Part shown: in pieces, positions 47,104 to 56,756 of the stretch
Layout: the number at the start of each line of letters is the position of its first letter
Position numbering within the stretch: the first letter of the stretch is position 1
NCBI GenBank assembly: GCA_030431875.1
Contig: JAUIIG010000004.1
Span: 26,212-90,211, forward strand
Length of the DNA: 64,000 bases
Reading direction: 5' to 3'
Source: Alphaproteobacteria bacterium
Lineage (GTDB): Bacteria > Pseudomonadota > Alphaproteobacteria > Sphingomonadales > Sphingomonadaceae
Made by a program: the position numbers and the translations under genes
The notes under the pieces: generated by a model
Told to the model about the DNA's origin: nothing
The model's input: the letters and a program-made list of their open reading frames with translations, nothing else
The model's database searches: none

Positions 47104-48620
47104 CTATCGTGAAGATTTCCGACGACGCGCTGGCCCGGGCGGCTGGCGCAGACAAGCTCGCTACCGCCTTCGAGGCCAAGGGCTGTGAAGTGCAACGCAC
47201 CTCCAGCTGGGGCATGCACTGGCTCGAGCCGCTGGTCGAAGTGGACGGCAAAGGCTTCGGCCCGGCTACGCTGGCTGATGTCGACACTATCCTCGATGGT
47301 TCCAGCGACAAGGGCATTGGCGAGATCGCCGCGCATCCCTTTATCGCTGGCCAGACGCGCTACACCTTCGCCCGTGCGGGCAAGACCCGCCCGCTGAGCC
47401 TCGACGACTACAAGGCGACCGGCGGCTGGGCAGGCCTTGAACGCGCCCGCAAGATCGGCAGCGAAGCGATTGTCGAAGAGGTAAAGACCTCCGGCCTGCG
47501 CGGTCGTGGCGGTGCGGGCTTCCCTACCGGCATCAAGTGGGACACGGTCCGCAAGGCCGAAGCCAGCCAGAAGTACATCGTCTGCAACGCAGACGAAGGC
47601 GACAGTGGCACCTTTGCCGACCGCGCCGTGATGGAAGGCGATCCCTTCGCCCTGATCGAAGGCATGGCCATCGCCGGTGAAGCCGTCGGCGCAACGCGCG
47701 GCTATGTCTACCTGCGCAGCGAATATCCCGACGCGATCCGCAAGATGAACGCCGCGGTGGACCTGTGCGCCGAAATCATCGCACCTTTCGTGGTCGAGAT
47801 TCGCGTCGGCGCCGGTGCCTATGTCTGCGGCGAGGAAACCAGCCTGCTCAACAGCCTCGAAGGCAAGCGCGGCGAAGTTCGTGCCAAGCCGCCGCTGCCC
47901 GCGCTCGAAGGCTTCCTTGGCAAGCCGACGGTGGTCAACAACGTGCTCAGCCTTGCCGCTGTCCCGCACATCCTCACCGAGGGGGGAGCAGAGGCCTACA
48001 AGGACGTGGGCTTTGGCCGTTCGCGCGGCACCATGCCGATCCAGCTGGCCGGCAATATCAAGCACGGCGGCCTCTACGAGATCGGTTTCGGCGTCACGCT
48101 GGGCGAGCTGGTGAACGATATCGGCGGCGGCACGGCTTCAGGTCGTCCGGTCAAGGCCGTGCAGGTCGGCGGACCGCTGGGCGCCTATATCCACCCTGAC
48201 CAGTTCGACATCGTCTTCGACTACGAGACCTTCACCGCCGCTGATGCCCTGATTGGCCATGCGGGCGTCACCGTGTTCGACGATACGGCGGACATGCTCG
48301 GCATGGCGCGCTTCGCGATGGAATTCTGCGCCGAGGAGAGCTGCGGCAAGTGCACCCCCTGCCGTATCGGTGCGGTGCGCGGGGTCGAGATCATCGACCG
48401 CATCGCCGCCGGTGGCCGCGAGCGCGACGTGATCGAGCTGGCCCCGCAGATGCACAACACGGTCAAGGATCGCGGTCGGACCGTTGCAGAGGAAGTCGAG
48501 CTGCTGACCGACCTGTGCGAGACGATGAAGTTCGGCTCGCTCTGCGCACTGGGCGGCTTCACGCCGTACCCGGTGATGAGCGCGCTCAAGCACTGGCCGG
48601 AAGAGTTCGGCCAGAAATGA
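47100..48620 (+). CDS. fdsB: NAD-dependent formate dehydrogenase beta subunit (NuoF-like)
   Basis: 506 aa; GLRGRGGAGFPTGIKWDTVRKAE, YIVCNADEGDSGTFADRAVMEGDPFALIEGM, ESCGKCTPCRIG. Confidence 0.95.
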   Translation: MTIVKISDDALARAAGADKLATAFEAKGCEVQRTSSWGMHWLEPLVEVDGKGFGPATLADVDTILDGSSDKGIGEIAAHPFIAGQTRYTFARAGKTRPLSLDDYKATGGWAGLERARKIGSEAIVEEVKTSGLRGRGGAGFPTGIKWDTVRKAEASQKYIVCNADEGDSGTFADRAVMEGDPFALIEGMAIAGEAVGATRGYVYLRSEYPDAIRKMNAAVDLCAEIIAPFVVEIRVGAGAYVCGEETSLLNSLEGKRGEVRAKPPLPALEGFLGKPTVVNNVLSLAAVPHILTEGGAEAYKDVGFGRSRGTMPIQLAGNIKHGGLYEIGFGVTLGELVNDIGGGTASGRPVKAVQVGGPLGAYIHPDQFDIVFDYETFTAADALIGHAGVTVFDDTADMLGMARFAMEFCAEESCGKCTPCRIGAVRGVEIIDRIAAGGRERDVIELAPQMHNTVKDRGRTVAEEVELLTDLCETMKFGSLCALGGFTPYPVMSALKHWPEEFGQK

Positions 48621-49147
48621 TCTTGGGGGCAGTCCTTGCGGGCGGCAGGTCCTCGCGGTTCGGCAGCGACAAGGCGCTCGCCGAATTGCAGGGCCATACG
48701 CTGATCGCGCGCGCGGTTGATGCCCTTTCCGGCCATGCCGACCACGTGATCGTCGTCGGGCGCGAACAGGCGCCTGCACCGACCATCCCCGACTGGCCCC
48801 AGGCCGACATGGGCCCGCTGGGCGGCATTGCCGCTGCCCTGCGCTATGCCGAGGACGAGGACTACGACAGCGTGCTGACCTGCGGGGTCGACTCGGTCGA
48901 CCTGCCCGACAGCCTGCTGGACGACCTGTCTCCGCCTTCGGCTTACCTTGAATCGCAGCCCGTGATCGGGCATTGGAAAAGCAACAGCGCAGACATCGTT
49001 TCCGGCATCCTCCAGAGTGAAGGACGCCACTCGATGCTGGCTTTCGCAAAGGCCGCCAACGCGCGCGGCGTGAAAGCCACTTACGCGCCAGCAAATATCA
49101 ATACGCCCGCAGACCTTGCGGCGATGGAGCAAGACCATGGGATATGA
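48617..49147 (+). CDS. mobA: Molybdenum cofactor guanylyltransferase
   Basis: 176 aa; MILGAVLAGGRSSRFGSDKALAELQGHTLIARAVDAL, ADMGPLGGIAAALRYA. Confidence 0.92.
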   Translation: MILGAVLAGGRSSRFGSDKALAELQGHTLIARAVDALSGHADHVIVVGREQAPAPTIPDWPQADMGPLGGIAAALRYAEDEDYDSVLTCGVDSVDLPDSLLDDLSPPSAYLESQPVIGHWKSNSADIVSGILQSEGRHSMLAFAKAANARGVKATYAPANINTPADLAAMEQDHGI

Positions 49148-51992
49148 ACCACCCAAGGATTTCGGCACCCCGGAATCGCAGTCGACGGAAAAGGTCACCC
49201 TGACGATCGACGGTCGCGAAGTGACCGTGCCCGCGGGTACCAGCGTCATGCGCGCTGCCAGCGAGAGCGGCGGCAAGATCCCCAAGCTGTGCGCCACGGA
49301 CAACGTGAAGGCCTTCGGCTCTTGCCGCCTGTGCCTGGTCGAGATCGAAGGTGCGCGCGGCACGCCCGCCTCCTGCACCACGCCGGTCGCCGATGGCATG
49401 GTGGTGAAGACCCAGACCCCGCGCCTCGAAAAGCTGCGCAAGGGCGTGATGGAGCTGTACATCTCCGATCACCCGCTCGACTGCCTCACCTGTTCGGCCA
49501 ACAACGACTGCGAACTGCAGGACGAAGCCGCTGCCGTGGGCCTGCGCGACGTGCGCTACGGCTATGAAGGTGCCAACCACCTCGGCACCGACAAGGACGT
49601 TTCGAACCCCTATTTCAGCTTCGCGCCCGACAAGTGCATCGTCTGCAGCCGCTGCGTGCGTGCCTGCGGCGAGGTGCAGGGCACCTTCGCGCTGACCGTG
49701 GACGGACGCGGCTTCGCCAGCGTCATTTCCGCCGGGCAGGACGAGGACAACTTCCTCTCCAGCGAATGCGTTAGCTGCGGTGCCTGCGTGCAGGCCTGCC
49801 CCACCAGCGCGCTTATGGAGAAGAGCGTTACCGAGATCGGCAAGCCCGAACGCTCGGTGGTCACCACCTGCGCCTATTGCGGCGTCGGCTGCACCTTCCG
49901 CGCCGAAATGCGCGGCGAACAGCTGGTGCGCATGGTTCCCTACAAGGACGGCAAGGCCAACCGCGGCCATAGCTGCGTGAAGGGCCGCTTCGCCTATGGC
50001 TATGCCAACCACCAGGACCGCATCACCTCGCCGATGATCCGCGATTCCATCCAGGATCCGTGGCGCGAAGTCAGCTGGGAAGAGGCTCTCGCCTTCACCT
50101 CGGGCAAGCTCAAGTCGATCAAGGCAGAGCACGGCGCCACCGCGCTGGGCGGCATCACCTCCAGCCGCTGCACCAACGAGGAAACCTTCCTCGTGCAGAA
50201 GCTGATCCGCGCCGTCTTCGGCTCCAACAACACCGATACCTGCGCCCGCGTGTGCCACTCGCCGACCGGTTACGGCCTGAAGACGACCTTCGGTACTTCT
50301 GCCGGTACGCAGGACTTCGATTCCGTCGAACACACCGATGTCGCCCTGGTGATCGGCGCCAACCCGACCGACGGCCACCCGGTCTTTGCCAGCCGCCTGA
50401 AGAAGCGCCTGCGCGCAGGGGCCAAGCTGATCGTGATCGATCCGCGCCGCATCGACCTGGTGCGCACCCCGCATGTCGAGGCCGCGCATCACCTGCCGCT
50501 GCAGCCCGGCACCAATGTCGCTGTGCTGACCGCCATGGCTCACGTCATCGTCACCGAAGGCCTCGCCAACACCAAGTTCATCGAGGAACGCTGCGACACC
50601 GACGCCTATGCCGAATGGGCCGCCTTCGTTTCCGAAGAGCGCCATTCGCCCGAGACGCTCGAAGCCGTCACCCGCGTTCCTGCCGAAGACCTGCGCGAAG
50701 CTGCACGGCTCTATGCCACCGGCGGCAACGGTGCGATCTACTACGGCCTGGGTGTAACCGAGCACTCGCAGGGTAGCTCGACGGTCATGGCCATCGCCAA
50801 CCTCGCCATGTGCACCGGCAATATCGGTCGCAAGGGCGTGGGCGTGAACCCGCTGCGCGGCCAGAACAACGTGCAGGGCGCCTGCGACATGGGCTCCTTC
50901 CCGCACGAGTTGCCGGGCTACCGCCACCTGTCGGACGGTGCCACCCGCGAACTGTTCGAAAAGGACTGGGGTGTGTCGCTCGACCCGAACCCGGGCCTGC
51001 GCATCAACAACATGCTCGATGCCGCCGTCGATGGCAGCTTCAAGGCGATCTACATCCAGGGCGAGGACATCCTGCAGTCCGATCCCAACACCCAGCACGT
51101 GGCCGATGGCCTCTCGGCGATGGAATGCGTGATCGTCCACGATCTCTTCCTCAACGAGACCGCCAACTACGCCCATGTCTTCCTGCCGGGCTCCACCTTC
51201 CTCGAGAAGAACGGCACCTTCACCAATGCCGAACGCCGCATCCAGCCGGTGCGCAAGGTGATGGAAGCGGCCAATGGCGGCTACGAGGACTGGCAGGTTA
51301 CCCAGATGCTCGCCAACGCCCTTGGCGCCGACTGGAATTACAGCCACCCGAAGGAAATCCTTGCCGAGATCGCCCGCCTGACGCCCAGCTTTGCCGGCGT
51401 GTCGTGGGAGATGCTGGAACAGCGCGGCTCCATCCAGTGGCCCGTCAACGAGAAGCACCCGGATGGCTCGCCCGTCATGCACATCGAGGGCTTCGTCCGC
51501 GGCAAGGGCCTGTTCGTGGTCACCGACTACGTGCCCACCGACGAAAAGACCGGTCCGCGCTTCCCGCTGCTGCTGACCACCGGCCGCATCCTCAGCCAGT
51601 ACAACGTCGGCGCGCAGACGCGGCGCACGGCCAACACCGTCTGGCACCCGGAAGACCTGCTGGAAATGCACCCCGTCGATGCCGAGAACCGCGGCCTCAA
51701 AGACGGCGACTGGACCAAGCTGGCCAGCCGCACCGGCGAGACGACCTTGCGCGTGAAGGTTACCGATCGCGTGGCCCCGGGCGTGGTCTACACCACGTTC
51801 CACCACCCGGCGACGCAGGCCAACGTGGTCACCACCGACTTCTCCGACTGGGCCACCAACTGCCCCGAGTACAAGGTAACGGCGGTGCAGGTGACGGCCT
51901 CCAACGGTCCGACCGACTGGCAGGAAAGCTATGAAAGCTGGTCCGAGAAGTCGCGCCGCATCCAGGACAGCGAAATGGAGCCTGCGGAATGA
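49137..51992 (+). CDS. fdsA: NAD-dependent formate dehydrogenase alpha subunit
   Basis: MGYEPPKDFGTPESQSTEKVTLTIDGREVTVPAGTSVMRAASESGGKIPKLC; Fe-S cluster motifs; VCHSPTGYGLKTTFGTSAGTQDFDSVEHTDVALVIGANPTDGHPVFASRLKK. Confidence 0.96.
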   Translation: MGYEPPKDFGTPESQSTEKVTLTIDGREVTVPAGTSVMRAASESGGKIPKLCATDNVKAFGSCRLCLVEIEGARGTPASCTTPVADGMVVKTQTPRLEKLRKGVMELYISDHPLDCLTCSANNDCELQDEAAAVGLRDVRYGYEGANHLGTDKDVSNPYFSFAPDKCIVCSRCVRACGEVQGTFALTVDGRGFASVISAGQDEDNFLSSECVSCGACVQACPTSALMEKSVTEIGKPERSVVTTCAYCGVGCTFRAEMRGEQLVRMVPYKDGKANRGHSCVKGRFAYGYANHQDRITSPMIRDSIQDPWREVSWEEALAFTSGKLKSIKAEHGATALGGITSSRCTNEETFLVQKLIRAVFGSNNTDTCARVCHSPTGYGLKTTFGTSAGTQDFDSVEHTDVALVIGANPTDGHPVFASRLKKRLRAGAKLIVIDPRRIDLVRTPHVEAAHHLPLQPGTNVAVLTAMAHVIVTEGLANTKFIEERCDTDAYAEWAAFVSEERHSPETLEAVTRVPAEDLREAARLYATGGNGAIYYGLGVTEHSQGSSTVMAIANLAMCTGNIGRKGVGVNPLRGQNNVQGACDMGSFPHELPGYRHLSDGATRELFEKDWGVSLDPNPGLRINNMLDAAVDGSFKAIYIQGEDILQSDPNTQHVADGLSAMECVIVHDLFLNETANYAHVFLPGSTFLEKNGTFTNAERRIQPVRKVMEAANGGYEDWQVTQMLANALGADWNYSHPKEILAEIARLTPSFAGVSWEMLEQRGSIQWPVNEKHPDGSPVMHIEGFVRGKGLFVVTDYVPTDEKTGPRFPLLLTTGRILSQYNVGAQTRRTANTVWHPEDLLEMHPVDAENRGLKDGDWTKLASRTGETTLRVKVTDRVAPGVVYTTFHHPATQANVVTTDFSDWATNCPEYKVTAVQVTASNGPTDWQESYESWSEKSRRIQDSEMEPAE

Positions 51993-52273
51993 GCAAGAAC
52001 CAGCTGGAAACGGTCACCCGCTTCGCCAACCAGATCGCCAAGAATTTCATGGCGCTGGGCCGCGAAAAGGCGGTGCTGGCAACGGCCGATCACATCGAAA
52101 GCTTCTGGGACCCGCGCATGAAGGAGACCATCTTCGATGGCGACCGCAGCGGGCTGGACGATGTCGCGGCGGAGGCGATCGCGCACCTCTACGAGAAGGG
52201 CCACCCCGGCTCGCAGACGCGCGCGACGGAGTTCTCCAACACCCACGGCCTCGTCAGCTCGGATGCCGGATAA
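51989..52273 (+). CDS. fdsD: Formate dehydrogenase delta subunit
   Basis: 94 aa; MSKNQLETVTRFANQIAKNFMALGREKAVLATADHIESFWDPRMKETIF. Confidence 0.92.
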   Translation: MSKNQLETVTRFANQIAKNFMALGREKAVLATADHIESFWDPRMKETIFDGDRSGLDDVAAEAIAHLYEKGHPGSQTRATEFSNTHGLVSSDAG

Positions 52274-53039
52274 CCCAATCGAAGTCCGCAAGGACGGCAG
52301 CTCTGCCCCGGCAGAGCGCTCATGGGTGCCCGAAATCCCGGTGGCGCTGGAGTTCAACGGCCTCAGTTATGCGGTGATGATGGCAACGCCATCGGACCTC
52401 AAGGATTTCGCACGCGGCTTTGCCCTGACCGAGGGACTCGCCAGGACACCTGCCGACATCACCGACATCGGCGTGGCCGAAGTCGACAAGGGCTGGATTG
52501 TCCGCGCACAGTTGTCGGGCCTCGGGATCGAGAAGCTGACCGAGCGCGTGCGCACCCGTGTTGCCGAATCGAGCTGCGGCCTGTGCGGGATCGAGAACCT
52601 CGAAGCGGTCAGCACGCCGCTGCCGCCTGTAGCGGCCCACGAGGCATTGGACCCGCAAGCGATATTCGCCGCGCTTTCGAAGCTGCGCGACCACCAGCCA
52701 CTGTCAAAGGCAACCGGTGCCGCCCACGCCGCAGCGTTCTGCGCGCCTGACGGCACCATCCTCCACGCCCGCGAGGACGTGGGCCGCCACAATGCCATGG
52801 ACAAGCTGGTGGGCGCCCTCGCCGCTGCCGGACAGGACCCGGCCGAAGGCTTCATCCTCTCCAGCGCTCGCTGTTCCTACGAGATCGTCGAGAAGGCCGT
52901 TCGTGCGGGTGCCACGCGGCTGGTCACCATTTCGTTGCCGACTTCGATGGCTGTGGAGCGCGCCAAGGCGGCAGGCCTCAGCCTGTGGTGCCTTGCGCGG
53001 GACGACAGCGTGATCCGTGTGAACGAAGGCGCGGCCTAG
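52263..53039 (+). CDS. fdhD: Formate dehydrogenase accessory sulfurtransferase
   Basis: MPDNPIEVRKDGSSAPAERSWVPEIPVALEFNGLSYAVMMATPSDLKDFARGFALTEGL; SSCGLCGIENLEAV, FCAPDGTILHAREDVGRHNAMDKLVG. Confidence 0.95.
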   Translation: MPDNPIEVRKDGSSAPAERSWVPEIPVALEFNGLSYAVMMATPSDLKDFARGFALTEGLARTPADITDIGVAEVDKGWIVRAQLSGLGIEKLTERVRTRVAESSCGLCGIENLEAVSTPLPPVAAHEALDPQAIFAALSKLRDHQPLSKATGAAHAAAFCAPDGTILHAREDVGRHNAMDKLVGALAAAGQDPAEGFILSSARCSYEIVEKAVRAGATRLVTISLPTSMAVERAKAAGLSLWCLARDDSVIRVNEGAA

Positions 53040-53437
53040 TCGAATCCTCGATAGATGCCGCCAGCATCGCTTGCGGTAACGAACTCTTCGAAGTCCATAT
53101 TGGCTAGCGAGAGATTGTTCTCCGGGCTCCAAAGATGATCAGGCGGGCAGCGGAAACTCTGCGAGGGAGACTTCGGGTTCACGCAAAGCAGGGTGCCGTC
53201 CCCTACCTGCGCGCGTTCATCGGCAAATATCACCAGTCTGAAACCGCATTCCTGCGCGAGCTGCGCCCAGTCCTCTACGGAATTTCCGCCAAGATCCGGC
53301 CGCTCGACCACTTGAACCCATGCGCGGAAACCGTCGTCATTCTCGCGTTCAATCTCGCCGAGCAGACGCAGCCAAGCCGCGTCTTCAGAGAAACAAAGGC
53401 GCACCAGCGGTGTATCTTCGCCAGTAAAGACGCTCAT
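53036..53437 (-). CDS. Conserved hypothetical protein (DUF6924-like)
   Basis: 133 aa; PLVRLCFSEDAAWLRLLGEIERENDDGFRAWVQVVE...FRCPPDHLWSPENNLSLANMDFEEFVTASDAGGIYRGF. Confidence 0.65.
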   Translation of the reverse strand: MSVFTGEDTPLVRLCFSEDAAWLRLLGEIERENDDGFRAWVQVVERPDLGGNSVEDWAQLAQECGFRLVIFADERAQVGDGTLLCVNPKSPSQSFRCPPDHLWSPENNLSLANMDFEEFVTASDAGGIYRGFD

Positions 53438-53441
53438 GCCA

Positions 53442-54029
53442 TCACCTGCTCAACCGGAACACCGCATGCTCGGCGCGCCAGTTGGCATTGCTGCCGCCAA
53501 TCTCCCGGCCCGCAGCGAAGAACCAGCAGCCCTTCACCTGCACCCCGCGAGCATCCACGAAATCGCGAAAGTCGGCGACGGTCAGGTGGTGGATATTGTC
53601 GGTCTCGTACCAGCTCACCGGCAGGTGGCGCGTCACCGGCATCTTGCCGTTGGCGAGCAGCGACAGGCGCATGCGCCAATAGGCAAAGTTGGGGAAGCTG
53701 ACGAAGGCCTCACGCCCCACGCGCAGCAGCTGGTCGAGCAGCCAGTCAGGCCGCGCTGCCGTCTGCAGCGTCTGGCTGAGGATGGCGACGTCGAAGGCGC
53801 CGTCGGGATAGTCGGCAAGGTCGCGGTTGGCATCGCCCTGCACCACGGAAAGGCCGCGCGCGACGGCCTTGGCCACTTCCTCGGCGTCGATCTCCATCCC
53901 GCGCGCGTCGCAAAGCTTCTGCGCCTGCAGCTCAGCCATCAGTGCGCCGTCACCGCAGCCCACGTCGAGCACCCGTGCGCCCTGCGGCACGAGGCTGGCG
54001 ATCTTGGCAAGGTCAGGACGCAGGCTCAT
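53442..54029 (-). CDS. metW: Methionine biosynthesis protein MetW
   Basis: 195 aa; LRPDLAKIASLVPQGARVLDVGCGDGALMAELQ...NFAYWRMRLSLLANGKMPVTRHLPVSWYETDNIHHLTVADF. Confidence 0.95.
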   Translation of the reverse strand: MSLRPDLAKIASLVPQGARVLDVGCGDGALMAELQAQKLCDARGMEIDAEEVAKAVARGLSVVQGDANRDLADYPDGAFDVAILSQTLQTAARPDWLLDQLLRVGREAFVSFPNFAYWRMRLSLLANGKMPVTRHLPVSWYETDNIHHLTVADFRDFVDARGVQVKGCWFFAAGREIGGSNANWRAEHAVFRLSR

Positions 54030-54466
54030 GCGGACACCTGGTACACGTCGGGGAACAGGCGTTCCATGCCGCGTTCGGGGTGGCCGAGCGCGGTCCAGCC
54101 GAGCTTGTTGTACAGGCCATGCGCATCCACCGTAAACAAGACCCAGCGGCGTAGTCCCTGCAGTTCGGGATGGTCATGCAAGGCGATCACCATGGCCTTC
54201 GACAGGCCAAGGCCGCGATGGTCCTCCAGCACGTAGACGTCCGCGAGATAGGCGAAGGTGGCGCGGTCAGTAACGACCCGCGCGAAACCGACTTGCTGGC
54301 CGTCCCTGAACACCGCCACGCACAGGCTGTTGGCAATTGCGCGCTGCACGGTCGCCAGCGGGATGCCGGGTGACCAGTAGCTGCGCGACAGGTAGGCATG
54401 CGCGGCGACCGGGTCGATCCGCGACTGGTCATCCGTCAGCTCGTATCCGGCGGGAAGCGCGCTCAT
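54026..54466 (-). CDS. GNAT family N-acetyltransferase
   Basis: 146 aa; [64 protein letters not shown]. Confidence 0.9.
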   Translation of the reverse strand: MSALPAGYELTDDQSRIDPVAAHAYLSRSYWSPGIPLATVQRAIANSLCVAVFRDGQQVGFARVVTDRATFAYLADVYVLEDHRGLGLSKAMVIALHDHPELQGLRRWVLFTVDAHGLYNKLGWTALGHPERGMERLFPDVYQVSA

Positions 54467-55566
54467 CCGATGAACCCTGTTACCACCTGATCGAGCGCGG
54501 GCACGTCGAGCAGGAAGGAATCGTGGCCATAAGGCGCTGACAATTCGACGAAACTTACCGGCGCGGCGACGGCGTTGAGCGCGTGGACCACCTCGCGCAT
54601 GTCAGCCGTGGTGTAGAGCCAGTCGGTATCGAAGCTGACGAGGCAGAAGCGCGTGTCCTTCGCCCCCGCGAAAGCATCGGCCAGCAGGCCGCCCGCCTCT
54701 TCCGCAAGGTCGAAATAGTCCATCGCGCGAGTGATGTAGAGGTAGCTGTTGGCGTCGAACCGGTCGGTGAAGGACAGGCCCTGGTAGCGCAGGTAGCTTT
54801 CCACCTGGAAGTCCGCGTCGAAGCCGAAGCTCTTGGCCTCGCGGTCCTGCAGCTGTCGCCCGAACTTCTCGGTCAGCCCCTGTTCGGACAGGTAGGTGAT
54901 ATGCGCCGCCATGCGCGCTACGGCGAGACCCTTGTCCGGGCTGTTACCGTCGTAATAGTCGCCCCCGCGCCAGTTGGGATCGGCCATGATCGCCTGCCGG
55001 CCCATCTCGTGGAAGGCAATGTTCTGCGCCGAGTGGCGCGCCGTGGTGGCAATCGCCAGCACCCGCCCGGTCCGCCCGGGGAAATTCGCCGCGCAGGATA
55101 GTGCCTGCATCCCGCCCATCGATCCGCCGACCACTGCGTGCAAGGTCTCGATCCCCAGCGCGTCGAGCAGCATCATCTGCGCGCGCACCATGTCGCGGAT
55201 GGTGATGACCGGAAATTCCATGCCATAGGGCTTGCCGTCGGGGCCAAGGCTGGCCGGGCCAGTCGATCCCATGCACGAGCCGATCACGTTGGCGCAGATC
55301 ACGTGGTAGCGATCGGTATCGATTGGCTTGCCGGGGCCGACCATGCGTTCCCACCAGCCGGGCTTGCCCGTCACCGGGTGCTGGCCAACCACGAACTGGT
55401 CCCCCGTCAGGGCGTGGAAGATGAGGATCGCGTTGGATTTGTCCGCCGCCAGCTCGCCCGCCGTTTCATAGGCCACCTGCACACCCGCCAGCTCGCGTCC
55501 GCTGTCGAGCGGAAGCGGCGCATCGAGCGTCACGCTGCGGAAGGAGGTGGTGGAAGTCGTCGCCAT
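54463..55566 (-). CDS. metX: Homoserine O-acetyltransferase
   Basis: 367 aa; [78 protein letters not shown]. Confidence 0.95.
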   Translation of the reverse strand: MATTSTTSFRSVTLDAPLPLDSGRELAGVQVAYETAGELAADKSNAILIFHALTGDQFVVGQHPVTGKPGWWERMVGPGKPIDTDRYHVICANVIGSCMGSTGPASLGPDGKPYGMEFPVITIRDMVRAQMMLLDALGIETLHAVVGGSMGGMQALSCAANFPGRTGRVLAIATTARHSAQNIAFHEMGRQAIMADPNWRGGDYYDGNSPDKGLAVARMAAHITYLSEQGLTEKFGRQLQDREAKSFGFDADFQVESYLRYQGLSFTDRFDANSYLYITRAMDYFDLAEEAGGLLADAFAGAKDTRFCLVSFDTDWLYTTADMREVVHALNAVAAPVSFVELSAPYGHDSFLLDVPALDQVVTGFIG

Positions 55567-55640
55567 GATCTGTGCGCCACCGATTGGGGGAGGCGAAGCA
55601 GGCTGTCAATCGCCGTAAATGGCCGCTATGCGCCCTTTCC

Positions 55641-56756
55641 GTGACTGACGATACGCGCCCCACTCGCCCGAGCATGAAGCCCTATGTGGCAGCGATCCAT
55701 GCCTATGTGCCCGGCAAGAGCGCGGGCGCGGACGGCAAGCCGCTGGTCAAGCTGTCGGCGAACGAAAACCCGCTAGGCACCTCGCCTGCGGCACTGTCGG
55801 CGCTGGCAAGCATCGGCAAGCCTGCGGGCTACCCCGATCCGGACTCGAAAGAACTGCGCGCGGCTATCGGCGAATTGCACGGGATCGACCCGGCGCAGAT
55901 TGTCTGCGGCACGGGCTCCGACGAACTGCTCAACCTGGCGGTGCAAGCCTTTGCCGGGCCGGGCGACGAGGTGCTGTTCAGCCGCAACAGCTTTGCTGTC
56001 TATCCTATCGCCACCCGCCGCTGCGGCGCGACCCCCGTGGAAGTGGACGACCGCGATTTCCGCGCCGATGTCGATGCCATGCTGGCTGCTGTCACGCCGA
56101 ACACGCGGGTGGTTTTTCTCGCCAACCCGAACAATCCCACCGGCACCTACCTGTCGCGCGATGACGTGGCCAAGTTGCATGCCGGGTTGCCCGATGACGT
56201 GCTCTTCGTGCTCGACCAGGCCTATGCCGAATATGTCGCGCCCGAAGCAGCCGATGGCGGCCTGGAACTGGCCGAGCGCCATGAGAACGTGCTGGTCACC
56301 CGCACCTTCTCCAAGATCTACGGCCTCGCTGCCGAACGCGTCGGCTGGGCCACCGGCGCGCCGCACCTGGTCGACGCCCTCAACCGCATCCGCGGGCCCT
56401 TCAATGTCACCGGCAGCGCGCAGCGCGCCGCCTTAGCCGCGCTGGGCGACCAGGACTTTGTCGAGGCCAGCCGCGCCCACAACGCCGAGGTGCGCGAACG
56501 CTTTGCCGAGCGCATGCGGATGCTGGGCAATCGCGGAGTTTCCGTCGTGCCGAGCGAGGCCAATTTCGTGCTCGTCGGGTTCGAAGGCGAGGTAACGGCC
56601 AAGGCTGCCCAGGATGCCATCGCCGGCGCAGGCTTTGCCGTGCGCCACCTGCCCGAACTCGATAGCTGCCTGCGCATTACCGTGGGCACAGCCACGCAGA
56701 TGGACGAGATCGCGGACTTGCTGGCCCAACTGACAGGCGGCTCGAATGCGCTTTGA
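55641..56756 (+). CDS. hisC: Histidinol-phosphate aminotransferase (start GTG 55641 or ATG 55674)
   Basis: [69 protein letters not shown]. Confidence 0.95.
   Translation: MTDDTRPTRPSMKPYVAAIHAYVPGKSAGADGKPLVKLSANENPLGTSPAALSALASIGKPAGYPDPDSKELRAAIGELHGIDPAQIVCGTGSDELLNLAVQAFAGPGDEVLFSRNSFAVYPIATRRCGATPVEVDDRDFRADVDAMLAAVTPNTRVVFLANPNNPTGTYLSRDDVAKLHAGLPDDVLFVLDQAYAEYVAPEAADGGLELAERHENVLVTRTFSKIYGLAAERVGWATGAPHLVDALNRIRGPFNVTGSAQRAALAALGDQDFVEASRAHNAEVRERFAERMRMLGNRGVSVVPSEANFVLVGFEGEVTAKAAQDAIAGAGFAVRHLPELDSCLRITVGTATQMDEIADLLAQLTGGSNAL

Noticed and set aside
49098-51806. 902-aa minus-strand ORF opposite fdsA
   Set aside because: It is a GC-skew/codon-bias shadow of a well supported formate dehydrogenase alpha subunit.
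23516-53039. Possible genomic island, prophage or integrative element around the catabolic genes
   Set aside because: No integrase, transposase, att-like direct repeats or phage genes were recognised, and the only tRNA in the window is 20 kb away. Clustering alone is not enough.
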